Below, piece by piece: positions 7,941-14,922 of a stretch of 17,699 nt of DNA; the stretch's first letter is position 1, and every line of letters begins with the position of its first letter. Made by a program: the position numbers and the translations under genes. The notes beneath the pieces are model-generated. The model saw only the letters and a program-made list of their open reading frames with translations. It did no database searches and had not been told where the DNA came from. The stretch spans positions 1-17,699 of the forward strand of contig JAAYPU010000157.1 of assembly GCA_012519645.1 (NCBI GenBank), given 5' to 3'. This DNA is from Clostridiales bacterium (GTDB lineage: Bacteria; Bacillota; Clostridia; Peptostreptococcales; JAAYPU01).

Positions 7941-8282
7941 GTGTCAGACTGTATATTTTGCAAAATTGCTTCAAAGGAAATTCCTGCAGATATTATTTAT
8001 GAAGATGATAATATATTGGCGTTTAATGATATAAGTCCTCAAGCTCCTGTTCATATTTTAATTATACCTAAAAAACATATCGCTTCCGCAGATGATATAA
8101 ATTATGAAGACCAGGCTTTATTAGGTGAAATCATTATTAAAATAAAGGAAATAGCAGCTAAAGCAGGGCTGATAAATGGTTATCGCATCGTAAATAATTG
8201 TGGAGAAGACGGCTTCCAAAGTGTCAAGCATTTGCATTTTCATCTGTTAGGCGGAAGAAAAATGCATTGGCCGCCAGGTTGA
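7941..8282 (+). CDS. HIT-family nucleotide hydrolase/transferase (Hint type)
   Basis: The GTG at 7941 is preferred over the in-frame GTG at 7932. The strong site GGGGAGG (7926-7932) overlaps the earlier GTG but is ideally spaced (8 nt) for the later one, and MSDCIFCKI is the standard start of this family. The 113-residue protein ends its core with the histidine triad HLHFHLLGG (His97, His99, His101), with the Hint-type C-terminal MHWPPG after it. Two N-terminal cysteines (C4, C7) are typical of the zinc-binding subset. Hint-type proteins hydrolyse nucleoside phosphoramidates and related AMP conjugates; the physiological substrate in Clostridia is not established. In many Clostridia a HIT gene sits here, between mtaB and rpsU, where Bacillus has other genes. 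Confidence 0.92.
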   Translation: MSDCIFCKIASKEIPADIIYEDDNILAFNDISPQAPVHILIIPKKHIASADDINYEDQALLGEIIIKIKEIAAKAGLINGYRIVNNCGEDGFQSVKHLHFHLLGGRKMHWPPG

Positions 8283-8284
8283 TA

Positions 8285-8313
8285 TTGATTATTTTTTTTA
8301 AGTGTTATATAAT
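8285..8313 (+). promoter_or_regulatory. Predicted sigma-A type promoter for rpsU-yqeY
   Basis: TTGATT (8285-8290), a 17-bp spacer and TATAAT (8308-8313) lie directly after the HIT stop codon and leave a leader of about 70 nt before rpsU. A second TATAAT at 8323-8328 has no good -35 partner. No terminator is visible between the HIT gene and rpsU, so read-through is also possible. Confidence 0.6.
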
Positions 8314-8389
8314 ATTATCTGCTATAATTAACTTGCTTATTAGATAGTAGTGATGGCAGAATATTCACTGTACGGAGGGAGGGATAAAT

Positions 8390-8569
8390 ATGGCACAAGT
8401 AATAGTAAGAGATAATGAAAGTCTAGAAAGTGCATTAAAGAGATTTAAGCGTTCATGTGCAAGAGATGGAGTAATGTCTGAACTAAGAAAAAGAGAACAC
8501 TATGAGAAACCCAGTGTAAAGAGAAAGAAAAAATCCGAAGCTGCAAGAAAAAAGGCTAAAAAGTTTTAA
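8390..8569 (+). CDS. rpsU: 30S ribosomal protein S21
   Basis: This short gene encodes 59 residues beginning MAQVIVRDNESLESALKRFK, followed by RSCARDGVMSELRKREHYEKP and a very basic C-terminus (KRKKKSEAARKKAKKF). This is a textbook bS21. S21 binds the 30S platform near the 3' end of 16S rRNA and helps translation initiation. The ribosome binding site is a purine-rich GGAGGGAGGG (8374-8383), 6 nt before the ATG and unusually long. The stop codon TAA shares its last base with an ATG at 8569 in the yqeY frame. The rpsU-yqeY pairing is conserved across Firmicutes. Confidence 0.98.
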   Translation: MAQVIVRDNESLESALKRFKRSCARDGVMSELRKREHYEKPSVKRKKKSEAARKKAKKF

Positions 8570-8586
8570 TGGATGGGGGTAAGTGT

Positions 8587-9030
8587 ATGTCTTTGAAAGA
8601 CAGGCTTAACTCTGATTTTAAGGATGCTCTGAAAAACAGAGAATCCATAAGAAAAAATGTAATCAACATGGTCAGAGCAGCTATTAAGCAATACGAAGTA
8701 GACAATAGAAAAGAACTGGATGATAATGGTGTTCTGGATGTGATTGCAAAACAAATAAAAATGCGAAAAGACGCTCTTTCTGATTTTGAAAAAGGAAACA
8801 GAGCAGATTTAGTAGAACAATATCAAAGTGAAATAGATGTTCTTATGGGATATATGCCTGAGCAGCTTACAGAGGATGAAATCAGAAAAATAGTAATGGA
8901 TGTTGCACAACGAATAGGTGTACAAGATAAAAAAGATTTCGGAAAACTCATGGGTGCTGTGATGCCGGAAGTAAAAGGCAGGGCGGATGGAAACATCGTA
9001 AGAAATATTGTTGATAGTATATTTAAATAA
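8587..9030 (+). CDS. yqeY: YqeY/GatB_Yqey-domain protein
   Basis: The start at ATG 8587 has GGGGG (8575-8579) 7 nt upstream and gives the typical MSLKDRLNSDFKDALKN. An alternative ATG at 8569 overlaps the rpsU stop codon and adds six residues with no better signal. The 147-residue, all-helical protein spans the YqeY family from end to end. Conserved segments include KDALSDFEKGNRADLV, YMPEQLTEDEI and the C-terminal GRADGNIV. The family resembles the tail domain of GatB, the tRNA-dependent amidotransferase subunit, which suggests RNA or tRNA binding, but no activity is proven. It directly follows rpsU and ends before a strong terminator, so rpsU-yqeY probably forms a two-gene unit. Confidence 0.93.
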   Translation: MSLKDRLNSDFKDALKNRESIRKNVINMVRAAIKQYEVDNRKELDDNGVLDVIAKQIKMRKDALSDFEKGNRADLVEQYQSEIDVLMGYMPEQLTEDEIRKIVMDVAQRIGVQDKKDFGKLMGAVMPEVKGRADGNIVRNIVDSIFK

Positions 9031-9064
9031 ATAAAAATGACTCGTTTAAACGAGTCATTTTTAT
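9031..9064 (+). terminator. Strong palindromic intrinsic terminator after yqeY
   Basis: Positions 9031-9064 form a perfect 34-bp palindrome centred on GTTTAAAC. The stem includes AAAAATGACTCG/CGAGTCATTTTT, with the A-tract on the left and T-tract on the right. It closes the rpsU-yqeY unit, and its symmetry would allow function on either strand. Confidence 0.9.
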
Positions 9065-9104
9065 TTAGCATTCAAAAATATGCTGAATGAAGGCAGTGAT
9101 TATT

Positions 9105-9132
9105 CATTATTGCTTCTTTTTTTGCATAGAAT
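9105..9132 (+). promoter_or_regulatory. Candidate sporulation sigma-E type promoter for yqfC-yqfD
   Basis: CATAGAAT (9125-9132) matches the sigma-E -10 consensus CATACANT except for one base. CATTATT (9105-9111), 13 bp upstream, resembles the ATATT-type -35 box. It lies about 30 bp before yqfC, and the Bacillus homologues are transcribed by sigma-E in the mother cell. The assignment rests on consensus resemblance only. Confidence 0.35.
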
Positions 9133-9162
9133 TATAAAGAGTAAAAACGGGGAGAAAAAAAT

Positions 9163-9414
9163 ATGGATATAGAATTGCTCTTGGATTTTTCAATTAATTT
9201 GCCGAGGGTCATATTATCGGGCAATTTTGCGATATTGGATAATGTCAACAGAATTCTATCGTTTTCCGATATAGGAGTGGTTGCAGATACCGGAACAAGA
9301 TTCACCGCAGTCAATGGACATGATTTGAAGATTAAGGATTTGAAAGATAATAGATTGATTTTAATCGGAAAAATAACATCTGTTGAATTCTATACGAATA
9401 AGAAAGAGGATTAG
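9163..9414 (+). CDS. yqfC: Sporulation protein YqfC (YabP/YqfC family)
   Basis: The 83-residue protein contains the family pattern: LPRVILSGNFAILDNVNRIL, then FSDIGVVADTG, then ending IGKITSVEFY. The ATG at 9163 has GGGGAG (9149-9154) 8 nt upstream. YqfC is a mother-cell sporulation protein in Bacillus. Its molecular role is not firmly established, but it is nearly always adjacent to yqfD, as here. The yqfD ribosome binding site overlaps its stop codon, indicating cotranslation. Its presence is evidence that the organism is, or descends from, an endospore former. Confidence 0.92.
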   Translation: MDIELLLDFSINLPRVILSGNFAILDNVNRILSFSDIGVVADTGTRFTAVNGHDLKIKDLKDNRLILIGKITSVEFYTNKKED

Positions 9415-9426
9415 AGGTGTCATGTT

Positions 9427-10608
9427 TTGAGGCTTTTTTTCAGAGGTTCCAATAGAATCAGAGTCGAGGGTTTTAAGCTGAACCAATTTCTTTCTCATTG
9501 CATTAAAAGTGACATAGAATTACAGAATATCGTAAAAAAAGACGATTTCACATTAGAGGCAACAGTCCCGAAAGACAGATACGAAGTATTAATGAAAAAA
9601 AAATATATGAATCAATTCCGAATAACCACAATAAAGAAAATGGGACTCCCTAATTATAGACGAGAGGCGATGCAAAGAAAAGGATTTGCAGTAGGGCTTC
9701 TCATTTTTCTTTACTTAATGTATTATCAATCTTTATTTATTACCGAGATTGAAGTAAAGGGGCAGGAGTCTATTGATCCTTCAATAATAAGAACATCTTT
9801 AGCTGAGATAGGTGTATTAGAAGGAAACAAGAAACCTAAGGATTTAGATAATATAAGAGAATATCTGTATGATAAATGTGATGATCTGGCATGGGTGGGT
9901 ATTGAATATACAGGGAACAAAATGGTCGTAAAGATTGCAGAGAAGGCAAAGGCACCTGAAATTATTTCTTATGACATACCTTGTGATATCATTGCAAAAA
10001 AAGAAGGATATATAGAACGCGTAATAACCAAGTACGGGACCGCAAAGGTACGGGAAGGTGAATTTGTTAAAGAAGGAGATTTATTGATAAGCGGAATCGT
10101 TCAGGATGAAGAAAAAACGGCTGGAGAACCGGGAGATATACATTACATTCACGCTCTCGGAGAAATATATGCAAAAATAATTTATAGATTTAACATTACA
10201 GAGGAAAAATCGGAGATAATAAAAAACGAAACCGGAAGAACTGCCTATGGTATTAGATTAAAAATTGGTGATTTAGATATTGAAACAGGTAAAACGCATG
10301 TTACTTTCAGGGATTTTATAAGGGAAGATTTGGATATAATCAACACATTTTATCCATTTCCTATAAAGCTCTGTGTAATAGAATACAGTGAATTGGATGT
10401 TAGAGCATTAAATAGGGATGAGAATGAAATCAAAAAAAGTATTTCTTATAAAATATCAGAATGGATAGAGAAAAATATTCCAAAAGATGGAGAAATCATA
10501 AATAAAGATTTGATGTATGAAGAAGAAAGAAATATAATAAAGATAAGCGTAATGATTGAATCTATAGAACAAATCGGAAAAGAAGTTAAAATGATACCAG
10601 TATACTGA
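9427..10608 (+). CDS. yqfD: Sporulation protein YqfD
   Basis: The TTG start at 9427 is preceded by GAGGTG (from 9414, overlapping the yqfC stop) at proper spacing; the nearby ATG at 9422 runs straight into a stop. The 393-residue product has a cytoplasmic N-terminal region (about 1-85), one transmembrane helix at about 86-105 (GFAVGLLIFLYLMYY), then a large domain expected outside the membrane. That domain begins ITEIEVKGQESIDPSIIRT, a FtsQ/POTRA-like opening, and later contains KYGTAKVREGEFVKEGDLLISG. YqfD is required for efficient sporulation in Bacillus and is a mother-cell membrane protein related to stage IV sporulation factors. It is probably cotranscribed with yqfC and phoH. Confidence 0.93.
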   Translation: MRLFFRGSNRIRVEGFKLNQFLSHCIKSDIELQNIVKKDDFTLEATVPKDRYEVLMKKKYMNQFRITTIKKMGLPNYRREAMQRKGFAVGLLIFLYLMYYQSLFITEIEVKGQESIDPSIIRTSLAEIGVLEGNKKPKDLDNIREYLYDKCDDLAWVGIEYTGNKMVVKIAEKAKAPEIISYDIPCDIIAKKEGYIERVITKYGTAKVREGEFVKEGDLLISGIVQDEEKTAGEPGDIHYIHALGEIYAKIIYRFNITEEKSEIIKNETGRTAYGIRLKIGDLDIETGKTHVTFRDFIREDLDIINTFYPFPIKLCVIEYSELDVRALNRDENEIKKSISYKISEWIEKNIPKDGEIINKDLMYEEERNIIKISVMIESIEQIGKEVKMIPVY

Positions 10609-10626
10609 TATCAAAGGAGGATATGT

Positions 10627-11604
10627 TTGGAAGACATTCGTAATAATAATGAAGAAATACGCATTAAAATCGATGAAACGCATCATGCAAATGAATTGTT
10701 TGGGAATATGGACAAAAATCTCAAGATAATCAACGATCATTTTAATGCAGATATTATTCAAAGGCAGGATGAAGTCATTATTAGAGGGCCAGATTCTTCT
10801 AAGGTTGGGAAAACAATAAATGAATTACTGGCAATCATTGAGTCCGGTGAAACGTTAGATACGCAAAAAGTGAATTATGTGATAGAACTTAATAAAGATG
10901 ATATATCTTATGCCGATGAAAAGCTGAATAGTGATACAGTATGCATAACTCATAGAGGGAAAAGTGTTAAACCCAAAACTATAGGTCAAAAGCGTTATGT
11001 AGACAGCTTAAGAAAGAATGATATAGTATTTGGGATCGGTCCGGCAGGAACAGGAAAGACATACTTAGCTATTGCCATGGCTGTTACAGCCTTTAAAAAT
11101 AAAGAAGTAAGCAAGATCATTCTGACACGGCCTGCTGTGGAAGCCGGTGAACGATTGGGATTTTTACCGGGTGACTTGCAGGATAAAGTAGACCCATATT
11201 TGAGACCGCTGTATGATGCTTTGTATGATATATGGGGGCAGGAAAGCGTTGCGAGATATAGAGAAAGAGAAATGATAGAAATTGTGCCCCTTGCCTATAT
11301 GAGAGGTCGTACTTTGGACAACTCTTTTATTATATTGGATGAGGCACAAAATACCACAAGGGAACAGATGAAAATGTTCCTTACCCGTATGGGTTTCGGT
11401 TCAAAGGCTGTTATTACGGGAGATATCACGCAAATAGACTTGCCAAAAGGAAAGAATTCGGGATTAAAGGAAGCTGCTAAAGTTCTCAAGGGTATTAATG
11501 GCATTGCTTTTTCATTTTTGCAGGAAAGTGATATCGTTCGGCATCCGCTGGTTCAACGTATTATTAATGCTTATGAAAAGCATAAGACGACCGATGAGGA
11601 GTAA
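10627..11604 (+). CDS. phoH: PhoH family P-loop NTPase
   Basis: The start is TTG 10627, with a perfect AAAGGAGG (10613-10620) 6 nt upstream; the ATG at 10623 leads to a stop within a few codons. The 325 residues contain an N-terminal KH-like region (about 20-75, NADIIQRQDEVIIRGP). The PhoH ATPase core has Walker A GPAGTGKT (138-145), TRPAVEAGERLGFLPGD, and Walker B LDEAQN (237-242) followed by GDITQIDLP. The family resembles the N-terminal half of superfamily 1 helicases. Roles in RNA metabolism are suspected, partly from its constant pairing with ybeY, but the function is not settled. ybeY starts 8 nt downstream; the HD-domain gene yqfF that lies between them in Bacillus is absent. Confidence 0.94.
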   Translation: MEDIRNNNEEIRIKIDETHHANELFGNMDKNLKIINDHFNADIIQRQDEVIIRGPDSSKVGKTINELLAIIESGETLDTQKVNYVIELNKDDISYADEKLNSDTVCITHRGKSVKPKTIGQKRYVDSLRKNDIVFGIGPAGTGKTYLAIAMAVTAFKNKEVSKIILTRPAVEAGERLGFLPGDLQDKVDPYLRPLYDALYDIWGQESVARYREREMIEIVPLAYMRGRTLDNSFIILDEAQNTTREQMKMFLTRMGFGSKAVITGDITQIDLPKGKNSGLKEAAKVLKGINGIAFSFLQESDIVRHPLVQRIINAYEKHKTTDEE

Positions 11605-11612
11605 ATGAGAGA

Positions 11613-12074
11613 ATGAATATCCTTTTTAATGATGAAAGTTTAATAGAGAAAACCTTAATAGATAAAATATATGAAGCCGCGGAATACTGTCTGAATGAAG
11701 AAAATATAATATCCGATAATATTGAAATAAGTGTTTCTTTTGTTACTAATGAAGAAATTAAAGAACTAAATACAATGTATAGAAATAAAAATACTGTAAC
11801 GGATGTATTATCATTTCCTCAATTTGAAAATGCAGAACAAATAAATGGGGATGAATCTATAATATGTCTCGGAGACGTGGTTATTTCTTTAGAAAAGGCC
11901 AAAGAACAAGCATTGGATTTTGGTCATTCCAATGAAAGAGAAATTATTTACCTTATCGTTCATAGTATTTTTCATCTATTGGGTTATGACCATATGGAAG
12001 AAGAAAAAGCTATTATGAGAGAAAAAGAAGAAAAGGTCATGAGTAAAATACGCTTGGAAAGGGTAACTATCTAA
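11613..12074 (+). CDS. ybeY: Endoribonuclease YbeY (rRNA maturation factor)
   Basis: The 153-residue protein carries the zinc-binding motif HSIFHLLGYDH (His117, His121, His127), the UPF0054 signature H-x3-H-x5-H. TDVLSFP (63-69) and LGDVVIS (86-92) are the other conserved blocks. YbeY is a single-strand endoribonuclease involved in 16S rRNA 3'-end maturation and ribosome quality control, and era lies further down the same block. GAGGAG (11596-11601), in the end of phoH, is the likely ribosome binding site, about 11 nt from the ATG. The stop TAA shares its last base with the next ATG, so translation of the following DUF502 gene is probably coupled. Confidence 0.95.
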   Translation: MNILFNDESLIEKTLIDKIYEAAEYCLNEENIISDNIEISVSFVTNEEIKELNTMYRNKNTVTDVLSFPQFENAEQINGDESIICLGDVVISLEKAKEQALDFGHSNEREIIYLIVHSIFHLLGYDHMEEEKAIMREKEEKVMSKIRLERVTI

Positions 12075-12721
12075 TGAAAAAGGCAAGAAAACTGTTCATA
12101 ACGGGTATTTTTGTTTTAACACCCCTAGTAGTTACTGTATCTATTATTACATGGTTTGTTTTAAAAATAGATGCTTTTTTTCAGAAACCGGTTAAAGCGT
12201 TGACAGGAGAAACCTTTATTGGTCTTGGGGTAATACTTACTTTAGGATTGATTTTTTTAACGGGCTTCTTAGCTACAAACTACGTAGGAAAGAAGATCAT
12301 TTCAAACCTTGAAAATGCTGTTTTAAAGATTCCAATTGCAAATGTGATATATACAACGATCAAGCAATTAAGGGATACTGTTTTTTATAATAAAAGTAAG
12401 AAAGCTTTTCAAAGTGTTGTTCTTATAGAATATCCTTCAAAAGGCATTTACGCATTGGGTTTTATTACCGGTAAAGCGCCTGCTATTATTGAAGGGGCAG
12501 TAAAAAAAAGAATGGCAAGCATATTTATTCCAACTACACCGAATCCTACATCAGGGATGTATGTTATGGTGCCTGTCGGCGATTTGATCCATATAAATAT
12601 GTCCGTTGATACGGCGATAAAGCTTATAGTCAGCGGAGGGGTGTTATCTCCTGATTTTAGCGGTAAGCTGGATTCTTATGAAAATGAAAAGTTTTTAAAA
12701 AACCGAAAAGAAGGTGATTGA
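12074..12721 (+). CDS. DUF502 family membrane protein
   Basis: The 215-residue protein has two clear membrane helices near the N-terminus: about 8-30 (LFITGIFVLTPLVVTVSIITWFVL) and about 49-70 (IGLGVILTLGLIFLTGFLATNY). A soluble domain follows. The conserved DUF502 blocks are IPIANVIYTTIKQLRDTV (86-103) and TPNPTSGMYVMVPVGD. Function is unknown; no catalytic motif is visible. It overlaps ybeY by one base and abuts cdd, occupying the operon position where diacylglycerol kinase (dgkA) sits in Bacillus and many Clostridia. That is position only, and there is no sequence sign of kinase activity. AAAGGG about 11 nt upstream is a weak ribosome binding site, so coupling to ybeY is likely. Confidence 0.9.
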   Translation: MKKARKLFITGIFVLTPLVVTVSIITWFVLKIDAFFQKPVKALTGETFIGLGVILTLGLIFLTGFLATNYVGKKIISNLENAVLKIPIANVIYTTIKQLRDTVFYNKSKKAFQSVVLIEYPSKGIYALGFITGKAPAIIEGAVKKRMASIFIPTTPNPTSGMYVMVPVGDLIHINMSVDTAIKLIVSGGVLSPDFSGKLDSYENEKFLKNRKEGD

Positions 12722-13105
12722 ATGGAAGATGTAAAGCTATATGAAATGGCAGTTGAAGCTATGGAATATGCCTATGCTCCTTATTCACACTTTAAGGTTG
12801 GTGCAGCGGTCTTGACAAAATCAGGAAAAGTATTTACAGGATGTAATGTTGAAAATGCTTCCTATGGTGCAACTATTTGCGGAGAGAGAACGGCCTTTGT
12901 AAAAGCTGTTTCAGAGGGCCATAAGGATATAGAAGCGATAGCAATAGCTGCAAGCGATGATAATATCGTACCTTTCCCTTGCGGCATTTGCAGACAATTT
13001 ATTTTTGAATTCGGAGAAGATATCCGAGTAATATTAAAAAATAATGATAATAAATTAATTACATATAAAATATCTGAATTGCTGCCGGAAGGGTTTAGGC
13101 TCTAA
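12722..13105 (+). CDS. cdd: Cytidine deaminase
   Basis: The 127 residues match the homotetrameric cytidine deaminase family. The catalytic zinc site is C53-G-E55 (TICGERTAF, with Gly instead of the commoner Ala between Cys and Glu) and PCGICRQ (C87 and C90). E55 is the proton shuttle. YAPYSHFKVGAAV and the substrate-binding NVENASYG are present. The enzyme deaminates cytidine and deoxycytidine to uridine and deoxyuridine in pyrimidine salvage. AAGGTGAT (12711-12718), inside the end of the DUF502 gene, is the ribosome binding site, and the ATG directly follows the preceding stop. The stop codon lies in the left arm of an 11-bp inverted repeat that begins the second heptad-repeat element. cdd-era is a conserved Firmicutes order. 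Confidence 0.97.
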   Translation: MEDVKLYEMAVEAMEYAYAPYSHFKVGAAVLTKSGKVFTGCNVENASYGATICGERTAFVKAVSEGHKDIEAIAIAASDDNIVPFPCGICRQFIFEFGEDIRVILKNNDNKLITYKISELLPEGFRL

Positions 13106-13250
13106 TAAGCTGTGCTTATTAGAGAATAAAGAATTAAGAATTAAGAATTAATAATGAAGGAGGGAATTTGCATAGGCAAATTTCTTCATCAACCATCATC
13201 TATTATCTATGTCTGAGACCAGAGACCTGAGATCAGAGATCTAATATAAC
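13100..13250. repeat. Heptad-repeat intergenic element 2 (cdd-era spacer)
   Basis: It starts with a perfect 11-bp inverted repeat CTCTAATAAGC/GCTTATTAGAG (13100-13110/13114-13124, loop TGT) that includes the cdd stop codon. Next come AATTAAG units at 13132-13138 and 13139-13145 and a variant at 13146-13152. The core GGAGGGAATTTGC is followed by GCAAATTT (palindrome 13165-13171/13176-13182). Four degenerate 7-mers follow at 13215-13242: GAGACCA, GAGACCT, GAGATCA and GAGATCT. Positions 13153-13192 match 33 of 40 bases of element 1 (4621-4660). The era ribosome binding site AAGGAG follows immediately. No gene is seen here. Confidence 0.8.
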
Positions 13251-13265
13251 AGAAGGAGAATACAT

Positions 13266-14150
13266 ATGGGCTATAAATCAGGGTTTATAGGTATTATTGG
13301 AAGGCCAAATGTTGGGAAGTCTACATTGATGAACGCAATATTAGGTGAAAAAATAGCAATAATGTCCGATAAACCGCAAACAACCAGAAATGTAATAAGA
13401 GGTGTATATACAACAGAAGATACTCAATTTGTCTTTATAGATACACCCGGTATTCATAAGCCAAAAAATAAATTAGGAACAATAATGACAGAAAACGCAG
13501 AAAAAACTTTAGAAGAGGTGGACATAGTATTATTTATTATTGATGACCGTGCCAATCTCGACTCGGAAGATTTACATATAATCGAATTGCTGAAGAATAT
13601 AAAGACCTCTAAAGTACTTGTAATCAATAAAATAGACAAGATTGAGCCGGAGCTTTTCAGAAAAATATATGAAACCTACAATAGTATGGGTATTTTCGAT
13701 GAAGTATTCGGAACATCTGCAACAGATAAGAAAAATATTGATAAGCTTTTACAAAAAATAAAGGAGCTTTTACCTGAAGGGCCTCAATTTTTTCCGGAGG
13801 ATATTTTAACTGATCAGCATGAAAGATTTTTAGTACAGGAAATTATTAGGGAGAAAGCATTGCATTATCTTGAAGATGAAATTCCTCACGGTATCGCTGT
13901 AGAAATTATGTCAATGAAAGAAGAAAATGAAATACTTAAAATTCAGGCGGAAATAATTTGTGAAAAAAAATCGCATAAAGGCATAATAATAGGTAAAGGC
14001 GGAAGAAAGCTCAAAGGTATAGGAAAAAGTGCCAGACTGGAATTAGAAGCGTTTTTTGGTATAAAAGTTTTTCTGGAATTATGGGTTAAGGTAAAAGAAA
14101 ACTGGAGAGAAAATGATTCCATATTAAAGAATTTTGGATATTATAAATGA
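13266..14150 (+). CDS. era: GTPase Era
   Basis: The 294-residue protein has a full Era architecture. The N-terminal GTPase has G1 GRPNVGKS (12-19), PQTTRNVIRG for the G2/switch I region (37-46), G3 DTPGIHKP (59-66), G4 NKID (121-124) and G5 SAT (151-153). A C-terminal type II KH domain has the GKGG loop (IIIGKGGRKLKGIG, 241-254). Era binds the 3' end of 16S rRNA and acts as a checkpoint in 30S assembly. AAGGAG (13253-13258) precedes the ATG by 7 nt, right at the edge of the repeat element. The start of recO lies 10 nt after its stop, so era-recO is probably one transcript. Confidence 0.97.
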   Translation: MGYKSGFIGIIGRPNVGKSTLMNAILGEKIAIMSDKPQTTRNVIRGVYTTEDTQFVFIDTPGIHKPKNKLGTIMTENAEKTLEEVDIVLFIIDDRANLDSEDLHIIELLKNIKTSKVLVINKIDKIEPELFRKIYETYNSMGIFDEVFGTSATDKKNIDKLLQKIKELLPEGPQFFPEDILTDQHERFLVQEIIREKALHYLEDEIPHGIAVEIMSMKEENEILKIQAEIICEKKSHKGIIIGKGGRKLKGIGKSARLELEAFFGIKVFLELWVKVKENWRENDSILKNFGYYK

Positions 14151-14160
14151 GAGTGATATT

Positions 14161-14922
14161 ATGATATACACCGATGCCATAGTTCTGAAACAAATAAAGA
14201 CAGGTGAGGATCGGCGCATCCTTGTCCTTTTTACTGATAAGCTTGGAAAAATCAGTGCAGCATCAAAAACCACATATCATTCAAAAAGTAAATCATCTGC
14301 TGTTCTTCAGCCATTTAATTATGGAAGGTATACGCTTTACACAGGAAAAGATATTTACAATATTAGTTTTGGCGAGGTCATAAAAAGCTTTTATAAAATT
14401 GGAGAGAATATTGAGAAGTATGCTTATTGTGCATATGTATTGGAATTTACAGATAAAATTCTGGCTGAAAATCAAAGAGATACCTATTTATTTGAATTAC
14501 TTACAGACTTTTTGGAAATAATGGAGAAAAGAAAAAAAGAATATCTTCTTATTGTCAGAGCTTATGAAATCAAATCACTCATACATATGGGCATTATGCC
14601 TCAGCTCAATGAATGCGTGCGCTGCGGCAATAGCAAAAATTGTTTTGAATTCAGCATAAAGGAAGGAGGCGTTATATGCGAATCATGTAACAGCAATAGT
14701 GATGATAAGTTGATTTATAACATTAATACAAATATAATTGAAGTAATTCAATATATAACAAATAATTCCTTGAAAAACTTAGAAAAATTACGACTCGAAA
14801 AAAAAGTGCTAAATGAACTAAATGATTTGATAACAGCTTATATCAGATATCATATAGATTTAAGCAATATGAAAAGCATAGAATTTTTAAACACATGCTT
14901 AGCCGATGGGGAAAAAGGGTAA
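14161..14922 (+). CDS. recO: DNA repair protein RecO
   Basis: I start at ATG 14161, which gives MIYTDAIVLKQIKTGEDRRI, the usual RecO beginning. The frame can be extended to TTG 14134, but that overlaps era. The 253-residue protein has an N-terminal OB fold (about 1-80), a helical middle and a C-terminal zinc site C152-x2-C155 ... C173-x2-C176 (ECVRCG ... GVICESC), the usual Gram-positive form. RecO works with RecR to load RecA onto SSB-coated single-stranded DNA in gap repair. A GAG-GTGA-like site just upstream (14149-14155) serves as ribosome binding site. Its stop codon is part of a 9-bp inverted repeat that opens the third repeat element. Confidence 0.94.
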   Translation: MIYTDAIVLKQIKTGEDRRILVLFTDKLGKISAASKTTYHSKSKSSAVLQPFNYGRYTLYTGKDIYNISFGEVIKSFYKIGENIEKYAYCAYVLEFTDKILAENQRDTYLFELLTDFLEIMEKRKKEYLLIVRAYEIKSLIHMGIMPQLNECVRCGNSKNCFEFSIKEGGVICESCNSNSDDKLIYNINTNIIEVIQYITNNSLKNLEKLRLEKKVLNELNDLITAYIRYHIDLSNMKSIEFLNTCLADGEKG

